Shown here piece by piece: positions 1 to 5,898 of a stretch of DNA of 8,599 nucleotides. A program made the translations under genes and the position numbers. The stretch lies in NCBI GenBank assembly GCA_025937615.1, contig JAICRA010000045.1, positions 1 to 8,599 of the forward strand. Direction: 5' to 3'. The stretch is from Thermomicrobiales bacterium. Its GTDB lineage: Bacteria > Chloroflexota > Chloroflexia > Thermomicrobiales > UBA6265. Every line of letters starts with the position of its first letter. The first letter of the stretch is position 1. Under the pieces are notes generated by a model that ran no database searches, had not been told where the DNA came from, and was given only the letters and a program-made list of their open reading frames with translations.

Positions 1-1
1 A

Positions 2-1114
2 GCAACCCTGGTGCCCGGACCCGTGTTCCTGCACGTGGTGACCGAAAAGGGACGAGGCTTCGCCGGCGCCGCCACCGACCGCGAGCGCGGGCATGCCGTT
101 TCTGCTCCTTCATCGCCGGGCGCGTCGCCGTCACCGCCAAAATATCAGGACGTCTTCGCCCAGACCGTCATCGAGCTCGCCAAGGACGATCCACGGATCG
201 TCGCCATCACTGCGGCAATGCCGACCGGAACCTCGCTCGCCAAGTTCCAGGCGGTCTTTCCGGATCGTTTCTTCGACGTGGGGATCGCCGAGCAGCATGC
301 GGTCACGTTCGCCGCGGGTCTCGCCGCGGAGGGAATGCGCCCTGTCGTCGGCATCTATTCAACGTTCCTGCAGCGAGCCTACGATCAGATCATTCATGAT
401 GTCTGCTTGCAGCGCCTCCCGGTGACCTTCGCCATCGACCGCGCGGGATTTGCCGGAGACGACGGACGCACGCATCACGGCGTTTTCGACCTGACCTATC
501 TGCGTTGCTTACCAAACATGACCGTCATGGCGCCGAAGGATGAGAACGAGCTCCGCCACATGCTGAAGACAGCACTGGACGTCGTCGATGGCCCGGTCGC
601 GATCCGCTACCCACGCGGAGCCGGCGTCGGATCGTCCCTAACTGATTCATTGCATACCCTCCCGCTCGGACGCGCCGAGACGATTCATTCGGGCGCGGAC
701 GTCGCGATTCTCGCCCTGGGGTCGATGGTGCTCCCCGCCGAGCGCGCCGCCGATCTCCTCGTCGCCGAGGAAATCTCCGCTTCAGTGGTCAATGCTCGAT
801 TCGTCAAACCCCTCGATGAGCGGCTCGTTCTGGAACTAGCGGCTCGGTGTGGAGCGATCGTGACGGTCGAGGAGAACGTCAAGGCGGGCGGCTTCGGATC
901 AGCTATCCTGGAGCTCCTGACGAGCCGGGATGTCCGTGTCCCAACTCGGGTTCTCGCGGTCCCGGACCGTGTCTTCGAGCAAGCGTCCCAGGGCCGGCTA
1001 CGAGAGCTCGCTGGACTGACGGCCCCCGACATTGCCACGGCGGCACGCCAGCTCGTCGCGCTAAAGCCGCCTGGGTCCGGCTCGGTTCTCGCATCGGGTC
1101 AATCTGTCGGGTAG
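2..1114 (+). CDS. dxs: 1-deoxy-D-xylulose-5-phosphate synthase, C-terminal part (5' end outside window)
   Basis: DXS condenses pyruvate and glyceraldehyde 3-phosphate to 1-deoxy-D-xylulose 5-phosphate, the thiamine-diphosphate-dependent first step of the cytoplasmic MEP isoprenoid pathway. About 370 residues are visible. The first roughly 270-300 residues, including most of the N-terminal TPP-binding domain, lie left of the window. The reading frame is open from base 2, so the GTG at 11 is internal and not a start. Visible landmarks are HVVTEKGRGF at the end of domain 1, then the pyrimidine-binding transketolase domain with GIAEQHAVT, whose Glu codon at 290-292 is the conserved cofactor-activating residue. 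DRAGFAGDDGRTHHG, PNMTVMAPKDE and the C-terminal EENVKAGGFGSA follow. All are diagnostic of DXS rather than a general transketolase. The gene ends in TAG at 1112, 67 bases before rsmG on the same strand, so the two may share a transcript. Confidence 0.97.
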   Translation, partial: ATLVPGPVFLHVVTEKGRGFAGAATDRERGHAVSAPSSPGASPSPPKYQDVFAQTVIELAKDDPRIVAITAAMPTGTSLAKFQAVFPDRFFDVGIAEQHAVTFAAGLAAEGMRPVVGIYSTFLQRAYDQIIHDVCLQRLPVTFAIDRAGFAGDDGRTHHGVFDLTYLRCLPNMTVMAPKDENELRHMLKTALDVVDGPVAIRYPRGAGVGSSLTDSLHTLPLGRAETIHSGADVAILALGSMVLPAERAADLLVAEEISASVVNARFVKPLDERLVLELAARCGAIVTVEENVKAGGFGSAILELLTSRDVRVPTRVLAVPDRVFEQASQGRLRELAGLTAPDIATAARQLVALKPPGSGSVLASGQSVG

Positions 1115-1137
1115 ACTCGGCGGCACTAGGGGCGTCT

Positions 1138-1171
1138 CCTGGTGTTCCGCCAGGTACGCAGTCGACACCAG
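1138..1171 (+). promoter_or_regulatory. Two mutually exclusive hairpins between dxs and rsmG
   Basis: Seen directly: CCTGGTG (1138-1144) can pair with CGCCAGG (1148-1154), seven pairs including one G-T, with a three-base loop. Alternatively CTGGTGT (1139-1145) can pair perfectly with ACACCAG (1165-1171). The two folds use the same 5' arm, so only one can form at a time. The second fold ends two bases before the rsmG Shine-Dalgarno (1173-1176). There is no T-run, so this is not a standard intrinsic terminator. A regulatory or processing role is inference; short GC-rich stems also arise by chance. Confidence 0.3.
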
Positions 1172-1172
1172 C

Positions 1173-1176
1173 GAGG
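1173..1176 (+). promoter_or_regulatory. Ribosome binding site of rsmG (decides start)
   Basis: GAGG lies five bases before the GTG at 1182. The other in-frame candidate starts nearer the conserved domain, TTG 1275 and GTG 1302, have no purine-rich sequence at the right distance. This favours the longer protein even though its first ~40 residues are not conserved family sequence. Confidence 0.55.
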
Positions 1177-1181
1177 CCATC

Positions 1182-2000
1182 GTGAACTCAACCGACGGCG
1201 TTTTGTCGCTCTCGGCCAAGGCCGGGACTGACGCCGTAACGACCCTGTTTCCACCCCGCGATGATCGGTCCGGTTTGGCAGGTGCATCCGGTCAACTGGG
1301 TGTGGCGCTCGATGATGACGCTCTGAGACGCTTCGCTCGGTATCGAGATCTTCTCCTCGAACGGAGCGCGCAATTCAATCTGACGGCTATCCGAGAAGCT
1401 GAAGAGATCGATCGGCGGCTCTTTCTGGATGCAATCGCCGTGATCCCCGAGCTCGACCGCCTCGCGGGCACCGGCTCTGATCGAGCTGCCGGCCCGCCGC
1501 GACTGCTGGACGTAGGGACCGGCGCTGGGTTTCCCGGACTGGCCCTGAAGATCGCCCGCCCCCATCTCGACGTGACGCTTGTGGACGCCACCGCCAAGAA
1601 AGTTGCCTTCGTCAATGAGGTCATCGCGGCACTCGGGCTGGAACGTGTCCATGCCGTGCACGGCCGTGCTGAAGAACTGGGGCACGACAGCGCCTTTCGG
1701 GCGCGGTTTGACATCGCGACGGCGCGTGCCGTCGCCTCCCTACCAGTTCTTCTCGAGTATGTCGTTCCGTTTCTTACCGTCGGCGGAACCGCGCTTCTCC
1801 CCAAAGGGTTAGAGATCGCAGAGGAGTTGCGTCGCAGCCGGAGCGCCGCCGCGATGCTCGGGGCCGAGATCGTCTCGACGTTGGCACTACCGGTCCCTAC
1901 GACGAGGTTGGTTGTGGTTCGGAAGATTGCGCCGACGGCTGCTATGTACCCGCGCCGGGTGGGGATCCCCAGCCGCGATCCCCTCGGCGAAAGGTCCTGA
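1182..2000 (+). CDS. rsmG: 16S rRNA (guanine-527-N7) methyltransferase RsmG (GidB)
   Basis: RsmG transfers a methyl group from S-adenosylmethionine to N7 of G527 in 16S rRNA, in the 530 loop of the small subunit; in several bacteria its loss gives low-level streptomycin resistance. The 272-residue protein shows the N-terminal helical signature with FNLTAI (65-70), the SAM-binding glycine loop LLDVGTGAGFPGL (108-120), an acidic second-strand end at TLVDATAKK (132-140), ATARAVASL (179-187), LPKG (206-209) and the family's C-terminal YPRRVGIPSRDPLG. It is therefore complete at its C-terminus. It is longer than the E. coli protein (about 207 residues) because of about 40 unconserved N-terminal residues plus a small insertion near 95-106. 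The GTG start is supported by GAGG at 1173. The DUF402 gene begins 6 bases after its TGA, implying one operon. Confidence 0.96.
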   Translation: MNSTDGVLSLSAKAGTDAVTTLFPPRDDRSGLAGASGQLGVALDDDALRRFARYRDLLLERSAQFNLTAIREAEEIDRRLFLDAIAVIPELDRLAGTGSDRAAGPPRLLDVGTGAGFPGLALKIARPHLDVTLVDATAKKVAFVNEVIAALGLERVHAVHGRAEELGHDSAFRARFDIATARAVASLPVLLEYVVPFLTVGGTALLPKGLEIAEELRRSRSAAAMLGAEIVSTLALPVPTTRLVVVRKIAPTAAMYPRRVGIPSRDPLGERS

Positions 2001-2006
2001 CCGACG

Positions 2007-2573
2007 ATGGCTGCACGGATCTTCTATCGCAAAGAGAAGCTCCGAGGCGCTTGCTGGGAATATCAGGTCGAAGGAGGCTGGATCGCGGTGCCGACTGACG
2101 ATGGTCCGCGGCGCCTGCTCCACCACCGGTTCGCGTTTTACCGTGCCCGTGAAGTCGAGGTCCGCACGCCGAATGGCACCGAGCGCCTCTCCCGCACCGG
2201 AGCCGAGCAGTGGTTCTTCCCCGACCGCTGGTTCTCGTTGCTGCGATTCACCACAAGCGACGACCGCACCGTCGGCTACTACGTGAACTTCTCTCGGCCT
2301 CTGATCCAGCTCCGCGAGAACTACTATCGGGATCTCGACCTGGAGCTCGACCTGTGGATCGAACCGGACGGAACGGCGACCGAGCTCGATCGAGACGAGT
2401 TCGAGGCCGAGCTCGAAGCCGAGCGCCTCACGCAGGAGTGGGCAACGGCGGTCGACGAAGCCTGCGCGAACGTTGCCCGCGCGGTCGAGATGAGCCTGGC
2501 GCAAGTCGGTCCCGACATCGAGCAGGACCGTGACCCCGCCACAGGCATTCCGCGCTTCATTCTGCGCGCTTGA
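2007..2573 (+). CDS. DUF402 domain protein, putative nucleoside di/triphosphate or nucleotidyl phosphatase
   Basis: This 188-residue cytoplasmic protein carries the DUF402 (FomD/Ntdp-like) signature: aromatic FFPDRWFSLLRF (70-81), YYVNFSRP (91-98), then the acidic run YRDLDLELDLWIEPDG (107-122) and ELDRDEFEAEL (126-136). Characterised relatives hydrolyse phosphoanhydride bonds with divalent metals held by these Asp/Glu residues: staphylococcal Ntdp on nucleoside tri- and diphosphates, and FomD on a CMP-linked fosfomycin intermediate. The substrate here cannot be told from sequence. The first ~55 residues are less conserved, and the C-terminal ~50 form a charged helix-rich tail. The ATG has a weak GAAAGG (1989-1994) 12 bases upstream inside the end of rsmG, and the stop-to-start gap is only 6 bases, so translational coupling with rsmG is likely. 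No membrane segment or signal peptide is seen. Confidence 0.82.
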   Translation: MAARIFYRKEKLRGACWEYQVEGGWIAVPTDDGPRRLLHHRFAFYRAREVEVRTPNGTERLSRTGAEQWFFPDRWFSLLRFTTSDDRTVGYYVNFSRPLIQLRENYYRDLDLELDLWIEPDGTATELDRDEFEAELEAERLTQEWATAVDEACANVARAVEMSLAQVGPDIEQDRDPATGIPRFILRA

Positions 2574-2635
2574 CCACGAAATGCATGCGGACACGGCGAT
2601 CATCTTCGAGCGTATTCCCGACTTGCGAAGTGTGG

Positions 2636-2718
2636 GCTCGCGTTGACAAGCAAGGGACTCAATCCAGTTGGGTATCATGAAGGTAGGGCCGGCGTGGTCC
2701 GTACGTGTCAACGCGCGC
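2636..2718. repeat. Near-perfect 13-bp inverted repeat flanking the putative promoter/leader
   Basis: GCTCGCGTTGACA at 2636-2648 is the reverse complement of TGTCAACGCGCGC at 2706-2718 except for one base; the inner 10 bases match perfectly. The arms are 57 bases apart. The left arm contains a -35-like TTGACA and the right arm ends six bases before the Shine-Dalgarno. It could be a pair of operator half-sites, a long-range RNA stem if transcription begins left of it, or chance. An inverted repeat this good is not rare somewhere in 8.6 kb, but is unexpected in one short intergenic region. Confidence 0.5.
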
Positions 2719-2724
2719 CAAAGC

Positions 2725-2730
2725 GGGAGG
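2725..2730 (+). promoter_or_regulatory. Ribosome binding site deciding the start at 2738
   Basis: GGGAGG sits seven bases before ATG 2738. An in-frame GTG at 2705 would add 11 residues (MSTRAKAGGVE) ahead of the signal peptide but lies upstream of this site and inside the inverted repeat. The ATG is therefore preferred; it also places a basic residue and the hydrophobic core exactly as in a signal peptide. Confidence 0.8.
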
Positions 2731-2737
2731 CGTTGAG

Positions 2738-5023
2738 ATGCTGAACGCCCGATTGGTAGCGCTCGTCACGATCCTCGTCTGGACCACCACCCTCCTCTCG
2801 CCAACCATCGTCGCCCAGGACGCTGAAGCGCTACCTTCCGGCATCCGGAGCGTCGAAGTGGACGGCCAGCCGATCGATGCCGTCACCGTCCCAGTCACGA
2901 ACAACGCGACGCCGGAGATCTCAGGTCGCGTCGACCTCGGCGTGCCGGTCATCGAACTGGTCGTCGGTGATGACGGCGCCATCCGGGTTTCGACGGAGCT
3001 CGACGACCGTGGGCGTTTCCATGTTGCTGTGCCGCAAGCGCTCGCCGATGGCCAGTACTCCCTCACGATCAATGATCTTCCAGTCGGCTCGTTCGCCATC
3101 GACAGCGCCGGTCAGGCCACCGACGAGGCTGGTCAGGTCACCGAAGAGACCGCTCAGCGTCGCAATCAAGAACCGTTTCTCGACATCGCTCGTGTCGTGC
3201 CGTATCCGGTGGACTTTGGTGACAGCATCCCCGGTATCGGGTTCCTCGATGGGCGTTATTTCACACTCGAAGAGGAAGCCGCCCGCACAGCCGCGGCTGC
3301 GGGTGAGACATCAGCACAACAAGTGCGAGAGAGTCAGCGGAGTCTCGGCGAAGCCGGTTGGGTACAACGTTACGAGAACCGACTTGCGGTGCCAAATAGG
3401 GAGAATCCCGAGACATTTGACCTCCAGGTATCGTCATTTGTGGTCGAGTATGCGTCTCGTGATCATGCCAGCGCAGCCTTCGCCACGTTAGTCGGGGCTG
3501 ATCCAGGAGTTGAATTTCCTCTTATCGGCGACGAGTCTGCGCTCACGCTGACGAGCGGCGTGACACCGGACACGGGATCGGAATACCAAGCCGCGCGCCT
3601 TGTCATCCGGGTCGGTCCCATGCTCGGCATGATCGTTTATGCCGATCTTTTGAATCAGCAGCCAGATTTGGCGCTGCTGCAAAGCGTTGCCCAAAGCGTC
3701 GTCGGCCGGGCGGCCGTCGTCGCCGATAGCGAGACCGTCCCGCTGGGCACCATGGCATTGCGGCTCGACTCGTCGGACGCCACGGATCGTTTAGTGCGGC
3801 GTGACATCTACGACATTCGAGCCGGCGCGCTAACCGCGCTCTTTGCCGAAGATGAAGCGAATCGGGACGGCCGGATCGAGACATTCACCGGGACGACCGA
3901 CGCGTTCTCCTCGACGACCAGAGGCACGTTCGCAGTTGGAGGGGGAAACAGGAGTGACCGAGAGCCAGAACCTGGCACGCCAGCCGCACCTGCGCCCACA
4001 TCGGTCATCTCTATCGAAGGCGAGTCTGCAGAATCATCGGTCATTATCGCGACCCCCCAGGCGGTTGAGATCGAAGGTGGCCGCCAAGCAGACGATCCCG
4101 AGGCCGCGCAAGTCTCCGCAACAAGTGCGCTCTATGCATTTCCCGGTGATGCCGAGGCTGATACTTGGTTCACCTCCAATCGAGAGCGTTTGGTGGCCGC
4201 CGGCGCCTCAGGCGAAGAAACCCTCACCGAAGCGCCAGATGCTCCCGCATTTGGCGACGATTCCGTCACGTTCGAGACACGCCGGGCAACCGGTGCCGAT
4301 GAGCAGACACCGAACGGATTCCGCACGCTTGCCCGCGTGGGCGCCATTGTCACGATCCTTGATGTCGCCAGTAGCGCTGAACTGCCTTTGAATGACGTCG
4401 CAAAGCTGGTGGAGCTCCAGGTCGAGTGCATCGAGGCCGGTGGATGCAGTGGAGTCGCGTCTCTGTCAGGACGACTCAACGAGTTCGAGATCGTAGTGCC
4501 CCGGTCGCCGGTGGTCGCAGAGCCTACGAAGGTCCCGAGGCGGGAGAGGGCACCAGCGCCGGTCGAAGAGCCTGCACCGCCGCCAATCGTGGAACCTGAA
4601 GCGGCGCCGATCGAGGAACCTATTCCGCCACCGGTTGAAGAGCCAACGCTCGTGCCGGTCGAGGAGCCCACGCCGGTACCAGTTGAAGAGCCACCAGCCG
4701 AGGAACCCGTCGAGGAAGCGACCCCGCCAGTGACCGGGGAGCCGACAGCGGCCCCCAGCGAAGAACTGAGCCCAACACCGGCCGGAGAGCCAACGTCGAC
4801 TCCTGTAGTCGAGCCCACCCCAGCTCCAGTCACGGAACCGACACCATCGACAGTCGTGGAGCCGACTCCGGCCCCGGAAGAGGAGCCCACCCCTGTACCC
4901 GACGTGGAGGAAACGCCTGCACCGGTCGCGGAACCTGCGCCGACTGAGACGACTGAATCTCCGGAGGATCGCGACGAGGCCCGCAGGCGCGCTCGAGACC
5001 GAATCCGTGACCGAAGAGACTAG
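2738..5023 (+). CDS. Secreted modular protein: signal peptide, Ig-like domain, two similar modules, Pro/Glu/Thr-rich stalk, Arg/Asp tail; function unknown
   Basis: I do not recognise a named family for this 761-residue protein. Seen: a signal peptide (MLNARLVALVTILVWTTTL, residues 1-19, continuing to a likely cut after VA at 26) with no lipobox cysteine; an Ig-like beta domain at about 48-122 (TPEISGRV ... GRFHVAVPQALADGQYSLTI), like those in bacterial surface proteins; a module at about 205-325; a linker; a distantly similar module at about 456-577 holding the only two cysteines (564 and 570, possibly a disulfide). A stalk at about 595-741 follows, built from variants of VEEPTPVP, and then a tail at 742-761 (EDRDEARRRARDRIRDRRD). 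There is no LPxTG motif and no other membrane helix, so it is either released or bound to the wall or another protein by its tail. It has its own ribosome binding site and ends in tandem TAG TAG. A surface or envelope role is inference. Confidence 0.85.
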   Translation: MLNARLVALVTILVWTTTLLSPTIVAQDAEALPSGIRSVEVDGQPIDAVTVPVTNNATPEISGRVDLGVPVIELVVGDDGAIRVSTELDDRGRFHVAVPQALADGQYSLTINDLPVGSFAIDSAGQATDEAGQVTEETAQRRNQEPFLDIARVVPYPVDFGDSIPGIGFLDGRYFTLEEEAARTAAAAGETSAQQVRESQRSLGEAGWVQRYENRLAVPNRENPETFDLQVSSFVVEYASRDHASAAFATLVGADPGVEFPLIGDESALTLTSGVTPDTGSEYQAARLVIRVGPMLGMIVYADLLNQQPDLALLQSVAQSVVGRAAVVADSETVPLGTMALRLDSSDATDRLVRRDIYDIRAGALTALFAEDEANRDGRIETFTGTTDAFSSTTRGTFAVGGGNRSDREPEPGTPAAPAPTSVISIEGESAESSVIIATPQAVEIEGGRQADDPEAAQVSATSALYAFPGDAEADTWFTSNRERLVAAGASGEETLTEAPDAPAFGDDSVTFETRRATGADEQTPNGFRTLARVGAIVTILDVASSAELPLNDVAKLVELQVECIEAGGCSGVASLSGRLNEFEIVVPRSPVVAEPTKVPRRERAPAPVEEPAPPPIVEPEAAPIEEPIPPPVEEPTLVPVEEPTPVPVEEPPAEEPVEEATPPVTGEPTAAPSEELSPTPAGEPTSTPVVEPTPAPVTEPTPSTVVEPTPAPEEEPTPVPDVEETPAPVAEPAPTETTESPEDRDEARRRARDRIRDRRD
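4520..4960 (+). repeat. Degenerate Pro/Glu/Thr-rich repeat region within the secreted-protein gene
   Basis: About 147 codons encode imperfect units such as PVEEPTLVPVEEPTPVPVEE and PAPVTEPTPSTVVEPTPAPE, with a period near 8 residues (24 bases) at best. Glu is encoded by both GAA and GAG, Pro by all four codons, and Val by GTC, GTT and GTA, so neighbouring units differ at silent sites. That indicates old repeats kept at the protein level rather than a recent DNA expansion. Such sequences form extended, unfolded, wall-spanning stalks or linkers in many secreted bacterial proteins. The biased composition also leaves long open frames on the other strand. Confidence 0.8.
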
Positions 5024-5045
5024 TAGCGAACTCCCGTTGTCGCTA
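5024..5045. terminator. Possible bidirectional terminator hairpin between convergent genes
   Basis: TAGCGA (5024-5029) and TCGCTA (5040-5045) form a six-pair stem around a ten-base loop, in the 29-base gap between the secreted-protein stop and the J-domain gene stop. The position suits a shared terminator. However, the stem is short, the loop long and no T-run follows on either strand, so the call is weak. Confidence 0.35.
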
Positions 5046-5052
5046 GGCGGCC

Positions 5053-5610
5053 CTAGATGTCCTCCGGTCTAAGCCCCGGTGTCCGCCGCACGATGCCGAT
5101 CGAGCGGTCGTATTTGAGGCGCCGCTCTGGGTCGCTCAGGCACTCACGGGCCTCAATGATCTCTCGCATGCGGACCGACGCGTCTGGATCGGACGAGGTA
5201 TCCGGGTGGTACTTCATGGCTAGCCGGCGAAAGGCCGCTTCGATGACCTCGGGGTCCGCGGCGGGATCGACCTGGAGCGTCTGGTAGTACGTCCGCCCGC
5301 CGCCGTCGCCGATCGTGGCAATGGCCACGTTTCGCAGACGAGCCAGGAGCTCCGGCTCGGTCAACACTTGGTCGAGAAACGATTGCCGCATCTCCGGAGG
5401 GACCGCAAACCGTTGCGTGCACGATCGGCACTCAAGCACCATCTGTTCGCGTACCGAAAACGTCGGGATCGAGTAGAGCGTGACCTTCCGCTTCGAGTCG
5501 AATACCGCAAACGGACCCGTCGACTTGCATTTCTGGCAGGTCAGCAAGAGGAAGCCCTTCGGCTCAAGGAAATCCTTGGCGCTCAGGCCATAGAGAAGCG
5601 GCAAAACCAT
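5053..5610 (-). CDS. Zinc-ribbon protein with C-terminal J domain (DnaJ-like co-chaperone)
   Basis: The 185-residue protein begins with a zinc ribbon: TCQKC (Cys25, Cys28) and ECRSC (Cys61, Cys64) with about 32 residues between them, resembling the small bacterial zinc-ribbon family in which an aliphatic N-terminus precedes two CxxC knuckles. A linker rich in helix formers (about 72-105) leads to a J domain at 107-168 (YYQTLQVDPAADPEVIEAAF), with the invariant HPD at 135-137 (HPD codons 5208-5200) and the closing LSDPERRLKYDR. The HPD motif is what stimulates Hsp70 (DnaK) ATPase, so a role as a DnaK partner is well supported; its client is unknown. The usual DnaJ order is reversed: J domain last, no Gly/Phe region and no CxxCxGxG repeats, so it is not DnaJ itself or CbpA. 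The ATG has no good ribosome binding site; AGGAG lies 16 bases upstream, too far. It converges on the secreted-protein gene. Confidence 0.88.
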   Translation of the reverse strand: MVLPLLYGLSAKDFLEPKGFLLLTCQKCKSTGPFAVFDSKRKVTLYSIPTFSVREQMVLECRSCTQRFAVPPEMRQSFLDQVLTEPELLARLRNVAIATIGDGGGRTYYQTLQVDPAADPEVIEAAFRRLAMKYHPDTSSDPDASVRMREIIEARECLSDPERRLKYDRSIGIVRRTPGLRPEDI

Positions 5611-5898
5611 GGTTAGAGTCAGAAGGCTCCTGGGTCGGTCGCAGAATGATGGTTCCAGTCCCAGATGATACCCTGCATCCGCCGCATCTGAGGGGCGCAG
5701 CAGATCAACTGCCGTGCGGCATCGCTCCCATCGATAACGTTCGCGTTAGTTGCGGCTTTCCCGGCTTTGCACTCCGGTCAGATTGCTTCGCGGCGGTCCT
5801 GCTGCTTCGCCCGCATCTTTCGCCAAGAGATTGCCGCTCGGCGTCGCCGCCTTCATCCGGGAGGAGTGAGGTGGATCGATCCTCCAGTTGGGATCCGC
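5611..5898. other. Noncoding region between hemE and the J-domain gene
   Basis: These 288 bases follow the hemE stop and precede the J-domain gene, both read on the minus strand. Short open frames here show no family signature or convincing start. Near the hemE end, GGATCGATCC (5873-5882) is a perfect palindrome, and GGAGGA (5860-5865) can pair with TCCTCC (5880-5885); neither has a T-run, so a terminator is not proven. Closer to the J-domain gene, GCCGC (5681-5685) can pair with GCGGC (5716-5720) around ATCTG/CAGAT (5686-5690/5701-5705), a possible structured leader. Read on the minus strand, GGGTATCAT (5673-5665) lies 54 bases before the ATG and could hold a -10 element. I see no tRNA and no riboswitch I can name. 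Confidence 0.5.

Larger units (their letters stand above)
2574..2737. other. Intergenic region upstream of the secreted-protein gene
   Basis: The 164 bases between the DUF402 stop and the next ATG hold no credible ORF. CGAGC (2607-2611) and GCTCG (2636-2640), with ACTT/AAGT (2621-2624/2628-2631) inside, could form a weak hairpin downstream of the DUF402 gene. The region also holds a perfect TTGACA (2643-2648), a TATCAT (2673-2678) and an inverted repeat listed separately. The TTGACA-to-TATCAT spacing is 24 bases, too long for a standard sigma-70 pair, so I cannot define the promoter. Confidence 0.6.

Noticed and set aside
11..13. GTG as the dxs start
   Set aside because: The frame is open upstream of it and the sequence here corresponds to the middle of DXS, so the true start lies outside the window.
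2643..2678. TTGACA with TATCAT as a sigma-70 promoter
   Set aside because: The spacer is 24 bases and no acceptable -10 lies 16-18 bases after TTGACA, so it is kept only as a note in the intergenic entry.
1887..2711. 274-codon minus-strand open frame opposite rsmG and the DUF402 gene
   Set aside because: It covers two recognised genes and the intergenic region and shows no domain; it is a composition-driven shadow.
4132..4890. 252-codon antisense open frame encoding a Gly/Ser/Thr/Val-rich protein
   Set aside because: It is the mirror of the Pro/Glu/Thr repeats: GGN and WCN codons opposite proline and glutamate codons. It overlaps a gene with a clear signal peptide and ribosome binding site, and has no family signature.
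5651..5662. GGTTCCAGTCCC resembling a tRNA T-loop
   Set aside because: The flanking bases do not form the five-pair T stem and there is no acceptor or anticodon arm.
5763..5770. Minus-strand GCAAAGCC resembling part of a c-di-GMP-I riboswitch
   Set aside because: The paired GGCAAACC-like hairpin and the receptor helix are not found at the right spacing; an eight-base match alone is not evidence.
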